A DNA stretch of 43,350 nucleotides from Streptomyces globisporus. GTDB taxonomy: Bacteria > Actinomycetota > Actinomycetes > Streptomycetales > Streptomycetaceae. The stretch lies in NCBI RefSeq assembly GCF_003501885.1, contig NZ_QWFA01000041.1, positions 1 to 43,350 of the forward strand. The letters are read 5' to 3'. The translations under genes and the position numbers were made by a program. Positions 23,773-31,551 of the stretch are shown in pieces; positions within the stretch are counted from its first letter, which is position 1; the number at the start of each line of letters is the position of its first letter. Under the pieces are notes generated by a model. It had not been told where the DNA came from. It searched no databases and saw only the letters and a program-made list of their open reading frames with translations.

Positions 23773-24419
23773 ACATCGCGACCTGGCCGGTGACGCTGAC
23801 CGACGGCGAGATCGTCCTGCGTCCGATAAAGATGCGTGACCAGCGGGTCTGGCGTGAGGTCAACCGGCGCAACCGCGACTGGCTGCGCCCCTGGGAGGCC
23901 ACCGTCCCGCCGCCCGCCCCCGGCGGCCCGACGGCGCAGCGCCCCACGTACCGGCAGATGGTCCGCCACCTGCGCGCCGAGGCGAACGCGGGGCGGATGC
24001 TGCCGTTCGCCATCGAGTACGAGGGCCGGCTGGTCGGCCAGCTCACGGTCGCGGGGATCACCTGGGGCTCGATGTGCTCCGGCCATATCGGCTACTGGGT
24101 CGACCGGAGCGTCGCCGGACGTGGCGTCATGCCGACGGCGGTGGCGCTCGCGGTGGACCACTGCTTCCGTACGGTGGGCCTGCACCGGATCGAGGTCTGC
24201 ATTCGCCCGGAGAACGCGCCCAGCCGCCGGGTGGTGGAGAAACTCGGATTCCGTTCGGAGGGCGTGCGCCCGCGCTATCTCCACATCGACGGCGCCTGGC
24301 GCGACCACCTGATCTTCGCGCTCACCGCCGAGGAAGTGCCCGAGGGGATGCTCCGGCGCTGGCGCCGGTCGCGGCCGGTGACGCCGGGAGGGCCCGGGAC
24401 GACCGAAGAAATAAAATAA
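23769..24419 (+). CDS. RimJ/RimL-type GNAT acetyltransferase
   Basis: A 216-residue N-acetyltransferase (210 if the canonical GTG at 23790 is used). The acetyl-CoA site is in VDRSVAGRGVMPTAVALAVDHCF, followed by GLHRIEVCIRPENAPSRRVVEKLGF, the typical RimJ pattern. I favour CTG at 23769 because it overlaps the moaB stop, has GGGGAG 6 nt upstream and adds NIATWPV; the GTG has no ribosome site. The same gene sits between moeA1 and Rv0996 in M. tuberculosis (Rv0995). Its protein target is unknown. Confidence 0.92.
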   Translation: MNIATWPVTLTDGEIVLRPIKMRDQRVWREVNRRNRDWLRPWEATVPPPAPGGPTAQRPTYRQMVRHLRAEANAGRMLPFAIEYEGRLVGQLTVAGITWGSMCSGHIGYWVDRSVAGRGVMPTAVALAVDHCFRTVGLHRIEVCIRPENAPSRRVVEKLGFRSEGVRPRYLHIDGAWRDHLIFALTAEEVPEGMLRRWRRSRPVTPGGPGTTEEIK

Positions 24420-24570
24420 GTGTTCGAATTTGATCGCCGAGTGACCGTATGGGATAGGGCTATCGGCGTCTGTTGATCTGAACAGTCACAAAAAAAGTCC
24501 GTGATATCAGCCGGATCGTGCGACACACCGGGCCAATTGGCGGATCCTTCCGTGCAAACCCCTCTACGGT
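24420..24570 (+). promoter_or_regulatory. AT-rich intergenic region before sepX
   Basis: A 151-bp gap clearly richer in A/T than its surroundings. It contains CTGTT-N6-AACAG (24470-24485) and the CCAATTGG palindrome about 35 nt before the start. Likely holds a separate sepX promoter; no regulator is assigned. Confidence 0.5.
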
Positions 24571-25791
24571 GTGAGCGTGAGCAGCAGCGGCCTCATCTAC
24601 GCAGTCATCGTCGGGGCCTGGGCCGCCTACTTGGTGCCGATGTGGCTCCGCAGGCAGGACGAGCTCAACGAAGCCCGTCCGACGGAACGCTTCAGCACCG
24701 CCATCCGGCTGCTGTCCGGCCGGGCGGCGATGGAGCGTCGTTACGCCAAGGAGCTGCGGGAGCGCACCGCCGAGGAGGCGGGGCCCGAGGTCGACCCGGA
24801 CCGGGAAACGGACCGTATGGAATCCGTGGACGTCCGGGCCTTCGCCGCGCCTCCGGCGCACACGGAAGCCCGGCTGAGCGACCCGGCGCACGCGCCCGAG
24901 CGTGCCCCTGGCCCCCAGGCGTCCGACCGCCCGGCGCACGACCGGCTTCCGGGGCACCAGCCCCCGGACCGTCAGGACCCGGACCGCCCGGCGCACGAAC
25001 GCCGGTCCGGCGAGCACGTGCCGCCCGCCCGGCGGCACCCGCGCTCCGGTACGGCCGACGCCGAGCGGGCCCGGCGCGCCCAGCGCTCCCAGGTTCTGGC
25101 GCGGCGCAGGCGGACCACGGTCGTCCTCTTCCTGGCCTTCACCCTCGGCGCGATCGTCGCGGCGGTCGGCGGCCTCGGCTTCCTCTGGGCCCCCGCGGTG
25201 CCGGCCGTGCTGCTGAGCACGTACATCGTGCATCTGCGGGCCCAGGAACGCCGGCGGTTCGCCTTCACGATGGACCGCCGCCGGGCCGAGGACGCGGCGC
25301 AGCGGCTGCGGGAGAACCGCCCGCGCCGGAACCAGCCCGCGGCCTCCGACTCCGCCGAGCCGGACGACGACTCCGAAGCGCACCACGCGGAGCCGGAACC
25401 CACCCCCACGGTCTCCCCCCAGGAGGCCGGCCGCCGCGCTCTCGTCGAGCAGACGGACCACGCGGAGTGGGTGGACCAGCAGCGCGAACGCGGCCGCGCC
25501 CAGGGCGACAGCTGGGAGCCCGTTCCCGTACCGCTGCCCACCTACGTCACCGCGCCCGTCGCCCCCCGGGCCACGGGCGGTGTGGAGGTCGGCGACCCGG
25601 AGACCTGGAGCGCGGCCCGCTCCAGCACCGCCGAGCCCACCCAGACGGGCACGTCGCACCCGACGGCCCCAGAGGTCGACCCGGCCCCGCGTCAGCGCAC
25701 CAACCAGTCCCGCCGCAACCGCGACCGGGGCCGGACCCCGCTGTTCGACCAGTACGACGACGAGGACCGGCCGCGTGCGGCCAATGAGTGA
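24571..25791 (+). CDS. sepX: SepX/GlpR-type actinobacterial divisome membrane protein
   Basis: A 406-residue protein. The N-terminal helix (about 7-25, GLIYAVIVGAWAAYLVPMW) is followed by LRRQDELNEARPTERFSTAIRLLSGR, the conserved segment of SepX. A long charged region precedes a paired helix hairpin near residues 184-224 (TTVVLFLAFTLGAIVAAVGGLGFLWAPAVPAVLLSTYIV), then a disordered acidic/Pro-rich C-terminus. SepX in Streptomyces stabilises FtsZ rings, and its Corynebacterium homologue GlpR binds the gephyrin-like Glp. The moeA-like gene four loci upstream is therefore a plausible partner. GTG at 24571 or 24577 could be the start. Confidence 0.85.
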   Translation: MSVSSSGLIYAVIVGAWAAYLVPMWLRRQDELNEARPTERFSTAIRLLSGRAAMERRYAKELRERTAEEAGPEVDPDRETDRMESVDVRAFAAPPAHTEARLSDPAHAPERAPGPQASDRPAHDRLPGHQPPDRQDPDRPAHERRSGEHVPPARRHPRSGTADAERARRAQRSQVLARRRRTTVVLFLAFTLGAIVAAVGGLGFLWAPAVPAVLLSTYIVHLRAQERRRFAFTMDRRRAEDAAQRLRENRPRRNQPAASDSAEPDDDSEAHHAEPEPTPTVSPQEAGRRALVEQTDHAEWVDQQRERGRAQGDSWEPVPVPLPTYVTAPVAPRATGGVEVGDPETWSAARSSTAEPTQTGTSHPTAPEVDPAPRQRTNQSRRNRDRGRTPLFDQYDDEDRPRAANE

Positions 25792-25792
25792 G

Positions 25793-25814
25793 GCCCCCGG
25801 GGACGCCCGGGGGC
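25793..25814 (+). terminator. Hairpin terminator after sepX
   Basis: Perfect 9-bp stem GCCCCCGGG / CCCGGGGGC with a GACG loop, immediately after the sepX stop. Confidence 0.85.
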
Positions 25815-25898
25815 ACCGGGAAACCCGACACCGCTGACCAGCGGAGGAACGGATTTCCAAGCACCCCTGTGAGGGTGCTAGAGTTTCACACGTCGCAA

Positions 25899-25972
25899 GG
25901 GCCTGTGGCGCAGTCTGGTAGCGCACCTCGTTCGCATCGAGGGGGTCTGGGGTTCAAATCCCCACAGGTCCA
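25899..25972 (+). tRNA. tRNA-Ala (anticodon CGC)
   Basis: A complete cloverleaf: acceptor stem GGGCCTG/CAGGTCC (one G-U), anticodon stem CCTCG/CGAGG with loop TTCGCAT, so the anticodon is CGC reading GCG codons. The T arm is TGGGG-TTCAAAT-CCCCA. Discriminator A; CCA is not encoded. GCG is heavily used in this genome. Confidence 0.95.
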
Positions 25973-25982
25973 CAACCGACAG

Positions 25983-26044
25983 TTCTTGAGTAGCTCTCAA
26001 GAAACGTCACGGGATCCCGTCCAGTTACGCAACTGGGCGGGATC
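25983..26044 (+). terminator. Two hairpins downstream of tRNA-Ala
   Basis: TTCTTGAG/CTCAAGAA (25983-26003) is followed by a 14-bp stem GATCCCGTCCAGTT / AACTGGGCGGGATC (26013-26044) with one T-G pair and an ACGC loop. The second is the likely tRNA terminator; it may also serve the convergent endopeptidase gene. Confidence 0.75.
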
Positions 26045-26098
26045 TCGTCGTACTCCGGCCATCGGGCCCGTGACGTCCCGCAAGCGGTACCCCGGGCG

Positions 26099-27196
26099 TC
26101 AGCCGGTGCGGTTGTAGATCGCCGTACCGGGGCAGGCCGTGACGCCGAGACGGGTGCCGCAGCCGGAGTACTGGAGAGATCCGTTCCACCACGCCCAGCC
26201 GCCGATCGTGCGGCCGTTCAGCCAGGTGTACTGGCCGTTGTAGTCGGCGTCGTACGTGCGCAGGGCCCAGTGCACATGGGCGCCGGTCGCGGAACCGCCG
26301 GCGCAGGTGTCGGTGCCGATGCTGCCGAGCAGGGCACTGCGCGCGATCGATGTCCCGTTGTAGTAGGTCGTGTTGTGCAGGTGGTAGTAGTCCGTGGAGA
26401 AGCCGCCGGGGTGGATCACCCGGGTCCAGCCGCCGCCCGCGCCGCACATCGAGGTGGCCGTACCCTCACGCGACGAGCGCACCAGACCACTGGCGTTGCC
26501 GCCGGCGAAGTCGAGGGAGCTCCAGTAGCCGGTCGCACCGTCATGTGCATGGGCGCCGCCGGTCAGGGTCATGTAGTAATCCGGCATCCAGGGCAGCAGC
26601 AGCCCGTTGGTGTTGGCCAGGGTTCCGGCCGGCGAGGCCTGCGGGTCCGGGGTCACCTCGCGTTCGGCGTAGGCCGTCATCGTCCGCCGCTCCGCCGCGC
26701 CGACCAGCGGTGAGTCGGCCACGTGGTCGGCGAAGTCACGGTCGCCCTCAAGACCAGGGACCCATCGCCCGTCCTCGCGGTGGGCGATGTAGAGCCAGCC
26801 CTCCGGCGCACCGTGCCGCGTGCGCGACGCCTCGACGTAGGCGACGCCACGGGCCCAGTCGCCCGCGACGTCGCGCACGTCGACGACCACCTTGCGGCCC
26901 TCGTCGGCGAGTTCGCCGACGGCGGCACTCGGGGCGAGACCTCTGGTGTCGTGGGACCGCGAGAGGACGTCCGCGGAGACGGCGTCCACCAGCGCTTCGC
27001 GTTCGGCGCCGAGACGGTCGGCGACGGCGGCCGGCATCTTGACGGTCACCCCGGCGGACGGGTGCCCGGCGCCGGCCGAGGAGTCCGCCGGAGCGGCGGG
27101 TGCGGCGGCGAGCAGCCCGGTGACGGCGAGGGCTGTGGCAGCGAGGGCGGTGACGGCGGTTCTCATGTACGCGGACACACTCGGTCTCGGCAGCAC
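26099..27196 (-). CDS. Secreted M23A (beta-lytic type) metalloendopeptidase
   Basis: A 365-residue exported protein. A Sec signal peptide (MRTAVTALAATALAVTGLLAAAPAAPADS) is followed by a ~160-residue propeptide-like region and a C-terminal peptidase_M23. The first zinc ligands fit the beta-lytic/LasA subtype: a His in GGAHAHDG lies exactly 13 residues before the Asp of SSLDFAGG. The GAHVHW motif supplies the last pair. Four C-terminal cysteines suggest disulfides. It probably cuts peptidoglycan cross-bridges of other bacteria or during own development. GTG 27196 has AGGGGA 6 nt upstream; ATG 27166 is an alternative. Confidence 0.85.
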   Translation of the reverse strand: MLPRPSVSAYMRTAVTALAATALAVTGLLAAAPAAPADSSAGAGHPSAGVTVKMPAAVADRLGAEREALVDAVSADVLSRSHDTRGLAPSAAVGELADEGRKVVVDVRDVAGDWARGVAYVEASRTRHGAPEGWLYIAHREDGRWVPGLEGDRDFADHVADSPLVGAAERRTMTAYAEREVTPDPQASPAGTLANTNGLLLPWMPDYYMTLTGGAHAHDGATGYWSSLDFAGGNASGLVRSSREGTATSMCGAGGGWTRVIHPGGFSTDYYHLHNTTYYNGTSIARSALLGSIGTDTCAGGSATGAHVHWALRTYDADYNGQYTWLNGRTIGGWAWWNGSLQYSGCGTRLGVTACPGTAIYNRTG

Positions 27197-27408
27197 GGGA
27201 CATCCCCTGTCGTTGGTAAGGCGGTTGTCATGGACCTGACCGAGTCTGGTGTTCCTTGTCAACGCGCGTCAACCAGGCAGGAGTGCCGTCATTTGTCGGC
27301 CCAATGACGACGGATCCGGGCCGCCGCGCTCGCCTGCCGGGGCTCCCCGGCAGGATGGGAGGGAAGACGGCCCCTTCCCGGGGCGGCACGAGGAGAAGGC
27401 CACCCGCC

Positions 27409-27939
27409 ATGACCACGAAGCCCACGCCGTTCGACGAGCTCGACCGGAAGATCGTCGCGACCCTGATCGCGAACGCCCGGGCGAGCTTCGCCGAGATCGG
27501 CACGGCCATCGGGCTGTCGGCCACCGCGGTCAAACGACGGGTCGACCGGCTGCGCGCCACAGGGGTGATCACGGGGTTCCGGGCGACCGTTCGCCCGGCC
27601 TCGCTCGGCTGGCGCACCGAGGCGTACATCGAGGTGTACTGCGACGGCGCGGCGCCGCCCAGGCGGCTGTCGGAGGTGGCGCGCAAGTACCCGGAGATCG
27701 TGGCGGCGATGACGGTGACCGGGGCCGCCGACGCCCTGTTCCACATCAGGGCCACCGATGTGGAGCACTTCGAGGAGGTGCTGGAGCGGATCCGCAGCGA
27801 ACCCTTCATCCGCAAGACGATCAGCTACATGGTGCTGTCCCACCTGCTGCCGGACAGCCCGGAGGCGGGAGTCAGCGAGCCCGCGCCGGACGCCGGGGAG
27901 AGCCCGGGCGGCCACGCTGACGCACTGAACCTGCCCTGA
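27409..27939 (+). CDS. Lrp/AsnC family transcriptional regulator
   Basis: A 176-residue regulator. The N-terminal HTH (FDELDRKIVATLIANARASFAEIGTAIGLSATAVKRRVDRLRATGVI, about 6-50) is followed by a RAM-type alpha/beta ligand domain (about 65-150). The C-terminal 25 residues are hydrophilic. ATG 27409 has AGGAG upstream. It sits directly before a ddaH fragment; in other streptomycetes an Lrp regulator is found with ddaH and rocD for arginine/ornithine catabolism, so it probably sensed an amino acid of that route. Confidence 0.93.
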   Translation: MTTKPTPFDELDRKIVATLIANARASFAEIGTAIGLSATAVKRRVDRLRATGVITGFRATVRPASLGWRTEAYIEVYCDGAAPPRRLSEVARKYPEIVAAMTVTGAADALFHIRATDVEHFEEVLERIRSEPFIRKTISYMVLSHLLPDSPEAGVSEPAPDAGESPGGHADALNLP

Positions 27940-28058
27940 GTGACGTATCTGCGCAGCATTCCTGCGTATGTGTGCAGCTTTTCGTTCTTGTCGGGCGCAC
28001 AGGCCGCTTTCTACGGTGAGGGCATCCCCATCGTCACCGGAGAAGGCGGAGGAAAGCC
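27940..28058 (+). promoter_or_regulatory. Promoter region of the truncated ddaH
   Basis: A 119-bp gap with repeated TGCGCAGC / TGTGCAGC words at 27950-27980 that could be Lrp/AsnC sites, and GGAGGAAAG before the ddaH GTG. Confidence 0.4.
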
Positions 28059-28379
28059 GTGCCCGCGGAACGTGGCCCGCTGGGCCATGGCCCTAGCCTC
28101 AGGCGCTATCTGATGTGTGAGCCCCGCTATTTCGAGGTGGCCTACGCCATCAACCCGTGGATGGACACCGGCACACCGGTCGATCTCCCGCTCGCCCGTG
28201 ACCAGTGGCTGACCCTGGTCGAGGCGTACCGGGGCCATGGCCACACCGTCGAGACGATCGCCCCGGTCGCCGGTCTGCCCGACATGGTGTTCGCGGCGAA
28301 CGCGGCCCTCGTCATGGACGGCAAGGTCTTCGGCTCGTCCTTCCACGCGCCCGAGCGGCAGCCGGAGGCGGCGGCGTAA
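28059..28379 (+). pseudogene. 5' fragment of dimethylargininase (ddaH-like)
   Basis: 106 codons of an amidinotransferase-fold enzyme normally about 260-280 residues long. It keeps RRYLMCEPRYFEVAYAINPWMD and GLPDMVFAANAALVMDGKVFGSSFHAPER, the N-terminal substrate-binding part, but lacks the catalytic His and Cys region. It then stops at 28377-28379. About 130 nt later an IS5-family element begins, and neither the rest of ddaH nor rocD is present after it. The break predates or accompanied the insertion. The product cannot be a functional hydrolase. Confidence 0.85.
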
Positions 28380-28511
28380 GCACGCCTTCCGGATGGGCAA
28401 GGTCGCCGAGGTCTATCCGTACCCGCATCAGCACCATCTCAACTCGTTCTCCAAGGCGTGGATGGCGATGACCATGACGCTTTCCATGACCGAGAGTGCC
28501 TTGACGGGCAA
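28380..28511 (+). other. 132-nt orphan segment between ddaH fragment and IS
   Basis: In another frame it encodes about 50 residues (KHAFRMGKVAEVYPYPHQ... to a stop at 28534-28536) that look protein-like but match no family I recognise and do not continue ddaH. Probably a remnant of another gene joined here by deletion. Confidence 0.4.
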
Positions 28512-29398
28512 TGAGCCTTTTCCGACCTCACGCTGACGCGTGGTGAAGGACAAGAACGGCCTGGACGATCGCGGTGATGCGGTTGGTGCTGCAGCGGAGT
28601 TTCCGCAGGAGGCGCCAGCCCTTGAGGGTGGCCATGGCCTGCTCGCCAAGACAACGGATCTTGGCGTGGGTGGTGTTGTGGCGGCGCTTCCACTGCTTGA
28701 GGTGGCGCCCTCTAAACGGGACACGGACGGGCCTGCCGGCTCCTTGGTATGCCTTGTCCGCCCAGCACTTGAGGCCCGCTGCGGCGAGCGCGTCGATGTT
28801 CCCGTGCTGCCGGGCGGCGGTCAGGTCGTGGGTCGAGCCGGGCAGAGCCGGTGAGGCCCACAGCAGACGGCCGAACGGATCGGTGAGAACCTGGACGTTC
28901 ATGCCGTGGCGTTTGTGTTTCCCGCAGTAGTAGGGGGTGTCGGCGGCGATGCGGTCGATGGGCAGCAGGGTTCCGTCGAGGATGACGAACGCCTTCGTCC
29001 GGATGGTCCTCATCGCGTCGGCCAGGGTCGGGGCGAGGGCGGCCAAGACCTCGATGGCTTCACGTATGTAGCGGTGGACGGTGGCGATCCCGATGCCGAA
29101 CCCGGCCGCAAGCCGGGCGTAGGTGTCGCCGCACCGCAGCTGGGCCAGGGCGAGCAGGGCCTGACGTGCCACGGGAAGCCGTCGCCACCGCGTCCCGATG
29201 TCCCCACGCCTGGCCGTCAGCTGTCCGGCCAGGAACCGCAGGGTGCGGGTGGACAAGTCGATCGAGGACGGGTAGACAAGCACGCGAAGCTCCTGGCGGA
29301 AACGGGTCATCTTGGTCGAGAACCCGTCTACCAGGAGCTTCGTCGTTGTGCGGAACCGTCCGACACGCGATCAACGCCGCCAGCTTGAAAGAGGCTCA
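28512..29398 (-). mobile_element. IS5-family insertion sequence, apparently complete
   Basis: About 887 bp bounded by imperfect inverted repeats: TGAGCCTTTTCCGACCT at the left end, and TGAGCCTCTTTCAAGCT on the opposite strand at the right end (about 12 of 17 matches). It contains one intact transposase gene. No clear target duplication is visible. Confidence 0.75.
28528..29310 (-). CDS. IS5-family DDE transposase
   Basis: A 260-residue transposase. An N-terminal HTH_Tnp_4-like region (ARLAAGFGIGIATVHRYIREAIEVLA) is followed by a DDE_Tnp_4 catalytic domain: FVILDGTLLPIDR (first Asp), CWADKAYQGAG (second Asp) and CLGEQAMATLKGW (Glu). The frame is intact, so the element may be active. It is transcribed opposite to the interrupted arginine genes. 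Confidence 0.92.
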   Translation of the reverse strand: MTRFRQELRVLVYPSSIDLSTRTLRFLAGQLTARRGDIGTRWRRLPVARQALLALAQLRCGDTYARLAAGFGIGIATVHRYIREAIEVLAALAPTLADAMRTIRTKAFVILDGTLLPIDRIAADTPYYCGKHKRHGMNVQVLTDPFGRLLWASPALPGSTHDLTAARQHGNIDALAAAGLKCWADKAYQGAGRPVRVPFRGRHLKQWKRRHNTTHAKIRCLGEQAMATLKGWRLLRKLRCSTNRITAIVQAVLVLHHASA

Positions 29399-29513
29399 GT
29401 CCGTTCCGGGCGGTAACAGTGGGTCCTTTGGATCAGCCTTGCGGACCACATGGCGTTGGACTGTTTCGACGCAGTCTCACCGTGTCCTCGTGCTATCTGA
29501 CATCTTGTGGCTC

Positions 29514-30113
29514 ATGAGTGAACTTGTTGAACGGGTTGACGACCGTGATGAGGTTCTGACTGTCGTGAGCAGGAGCGACGCGATTCGGGAGGGATGGTTG
29601 CACCGCGTTGCCACGATCGTGTGCCGTGACCCCGAAGGGCGCACGCTTGTGCATCGCCGTACTGAGGGCACATCGCGATTTCCGGGCCACTTCAATTGGA
29701 TGCTTGGCGGTGCAGTGGAGGTTGCCGAGACCTATGAGCAGGCCGCTGCCAGGGAGTTGGAGGAGGAGATAGGGGTCCGGACCTGTCCAAGGTTCGTGTT
29801 CAAGTTCCGGTGCACCGGCGCCATCAGCCCGTACTGGCTTGGGCTGCACGAAGTCGTTGTGGACGAACCGATCAAGCCGGACCCCGAAGAGATTGCCTGG
29901 CACGACTGGCTGACGGAACACGAGCTCAACGAGTTGGTTCGGCATGATGCGTTCGTCCCCGACGCCCGCGAGGCATTCGAACGCTACCTCGCTATCCGCC
30001 CCCGAACCCAGTCACGAGTGGGTTCGGGGCAGACTCCGACGGACCGGCCACGAGAGGACGCTCGAGGACATGGCGGCCAGTGTGGGGGCGGTCACGATCG
30101 AGAGCGTTGGTGA
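29514..30113 (+). CDS. Nudix hydrolase (YfcD-like)
   Basis: A 199-residue protein with a full Nudix box: GGAVEVAETYEQAAAREL followed by EEEIGV. The N-terminus SELVERVDDRDEVLTVVSRSDAIREGWLHR resembles YfcD/IPP-isomerase-like Nudix proteins. The final ~35 residues (RTQSRVGSGQTP...) look atypical and may be run-on sequence after a lost stop. GC content and codon use are visibly lower than in the core genes, suggesting separate origin. It stands alone beside the IS. Substrate unknown. Confidence 0.88.
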   Translation: MSELVERVDDRDEVLTVVSRSDAIREGWLHRVATIVCRDPEGRTLVHRRTEGTSRFPGHFNWMLGGAVEVAETYEQAAARELEEEIGVRTCPRFVFKFRCTGAISPYWLGLHEVVVDEPIKPDPEEIAWHDWLTEHELNELVRHDAFVPDAREAFERYLAIRPRTQSRVGSGQTPTDRPREDARGHGGQCGGGHDRERW

Positions 30114-30478
30114 CGCCAAAGGAAGGCTGCGCCAATCATCACTGCCAAGGTGGTGTTGGCGGCGCTCCAGAACATGAGCTTGGAGTTCGCCCCGTTGACC
30201 GTGCGCAACTCCCCGTCGGCATGGCGACAGAAGGAGTCGGGCGGGAAGTACTGCGAGACAGGAGTGCCGCTCGTGCCGTAGCAGGGCGAGGTCTCAGGAA
30301 ACAGGAACGGCTGAGCGCGCTGTGAAAGAGCCCACCCAGCCAACACGGTCAGCCAACCAGCCAGCAAGAAGACGGTCAGCATCCAACTGGGCACCTTCGC
30401 GCGCCGTCCCAGCAGCCACACCGTGGCGGTTGGTATGCCGATGATGGCAGTCGCGGCGAACAGCAAGATCAGAGACAT
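30092..30478 (-). CDS. Small membrane protein, unknown
   Basis: 128 residues with helices near 2-22, 30-50 and 105-122. The extracytoplasmic loop contains ETSPCYGTSGTPVSQYFPPDSFCRHADGE, with a possible disulfide. The ATG at 30478 follows GGGATC. The frame is open further upstream to 31015, but that part has no clear family. The 3' end overlaps the Nudix gene by 22 nt. Lower GC than average. Confidence 0.6.
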   Translation of the reverse strand: MSLILLFAATAIIGIPTATVWLLGRRAKVPSWMLTVFLLAGWLTVLAGWALSQRAQPFLFPETSPCYGTSGTPVSQYFPPDSFCRHADGELRTVNGANSKLMFWSAANTTLAVMIGAAFLWRHQRSRS

Positions 30479-30876
30479 GATCCCGTCACCATACTGATCA
30501 AATATCCGATGGACAGGGCCTGTGCGCTGGTACAGCGGGAATGCCAAGAAGGGTCGGCCCTCGTGGGCTGGCCGCTGCGTCGCCACCCAGTCAGGGGCGA
30601 CGTGGGCATAGAACTGTGGTGTCCCCCGAGAGTATTCCTTCTCGAACCGGCGGACCAGCCCGCCCGAGCGCAGCCGTACGCCGGCTACAAGGGAGAGGAC
30701 GCAGGCGATCTCATCGTCGAAGGTGAGATTTACTGCTTGTTTCAGAATGGAAGGAGTTGCGTCCGTGTACGGCACCGAGCTCCAACAGATCCCGGCCTCC
30801 AGCCACACAGAACACGTCGGCCGCCCACGCAGCCGGTGCGGAGGGACGCCCCGAGCACGTCTCGGCGTGAACAGCC
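30479..30876. other. Gene-poor 398-nt stretch
   Basis: The minus frame of the membrane protein stays open across it, but no recognisable domain or good internal start was found. It may hold a decayed gene or an N-terminal extension. No RNA gene or repeat seen. Confidence 0.4.
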
Positions 30877-31551
30877 TCAGCCGGTCCGCAGAAGCCGTGA
30901 GGATTTCAGACGCTCTCGCGCCCGTATGTGCAGGTGGCCATCGCGGGGGAAGGAGGGCGGTGCCGCGGGCAGGAGGGTGTCGAAGTCGTAGCGGCTCTTC
31001 TGTGCAACCCGGCACGATGCCAGGTTGTCCACCTGGTGCAGGAGTTCGAGACGCTCCAGCCCGTCGGCTTCGAAGGCGTCGAAGGCCCAGTTGGTGAGTG
31101 CCTCCAGAGCGCGGGTGGCCACTCCCCGCCCGCGGGCGTGTGCCGCGGTCCAGTAGCCCACTTCGGCTGCCGGTTTGCCGGAGGTGACTTTCTTGAGGAC
31201 CACGTTGCCCACCAACTGTGCGCGAACTGAATCGGGTTGTGTCTCAAGGACAGCGAAGCCGAACCGGTCCCCCGCTGCCCAGCCCTGCTGCTGAGCCTGC
31301 ACCCAGCGTGTCCCGTCGGAATCGTTGTCCACGCCAGAGCTCGCCCACCGGCGCAGTGCCCGATCCCGGCTCACCTCGACCAATGCGGCGACGTCTTCCA
31401 TGCGCCAGGGGCGAAGAACGAGAGCGGGAGAGACCGGCGACGCGGCCACCTGAAGTACGACCGGGGCACTCGTCAGCCGATGATATGTGGCGGCGTTTTC
31501 ACCCAACGTCGGCCGCATCCGCCCCATGCCGCCTTGTGACCGCCCCGTCAT
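30877..31551 (-). CDS. GNAT acetyltransferase (RimJ/RimL-like)
   Basis: A 224-residue enzyme. After a ~45-residue lead, SPALVLRPWRMEDVAALVEVSRD starts the GNAT fold; VGYWTAAHARGRGVATRALEALTNWAF is the acetyl-CoA loop and LERLELLHQVDNLASCRVAQKS the usual third motif. The ATG overlaps the stop of the MerR gene (ATGA), so the two are one operon. The MerR regulator probably senses the compound, or stress, that the acetyltransferase handles. An internal ATG could give a shorter product. Confidence 0.85.
   Translation of the reverse strand: MTGRSQGGMGRMRPTLGENAATYHRLTSAPVVLQVAASPVSPALVLRPWRMEDVAALVEVSRDRALRRWASSGVDNDSDGTRWVQAQQQGWAAGDRFGFAVLETQPDSVRAQLVGNVVLKKVTSGKPAAEVGYWTAAHARGRGVATRALEALTNWAFDAFEADGLERLELLHQVDNLASCRVAQKSRYDFDTLLPAAPPSFPRDGHLHIRARERLKSSRLLRTG

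Noticed and set aside
25899..25972. tRNA-Ala as the attachment site of an integrated element
   Set aside because: I found no duplicate of the tRNA 3' end and no integrase in the window, so the accessory genes downstream cannot be called one element.
28505..29403. Target-site duplication at the complete IS
   Set aside because: Flanking bases do not match convincingly in either register, so no duplication is claimed.
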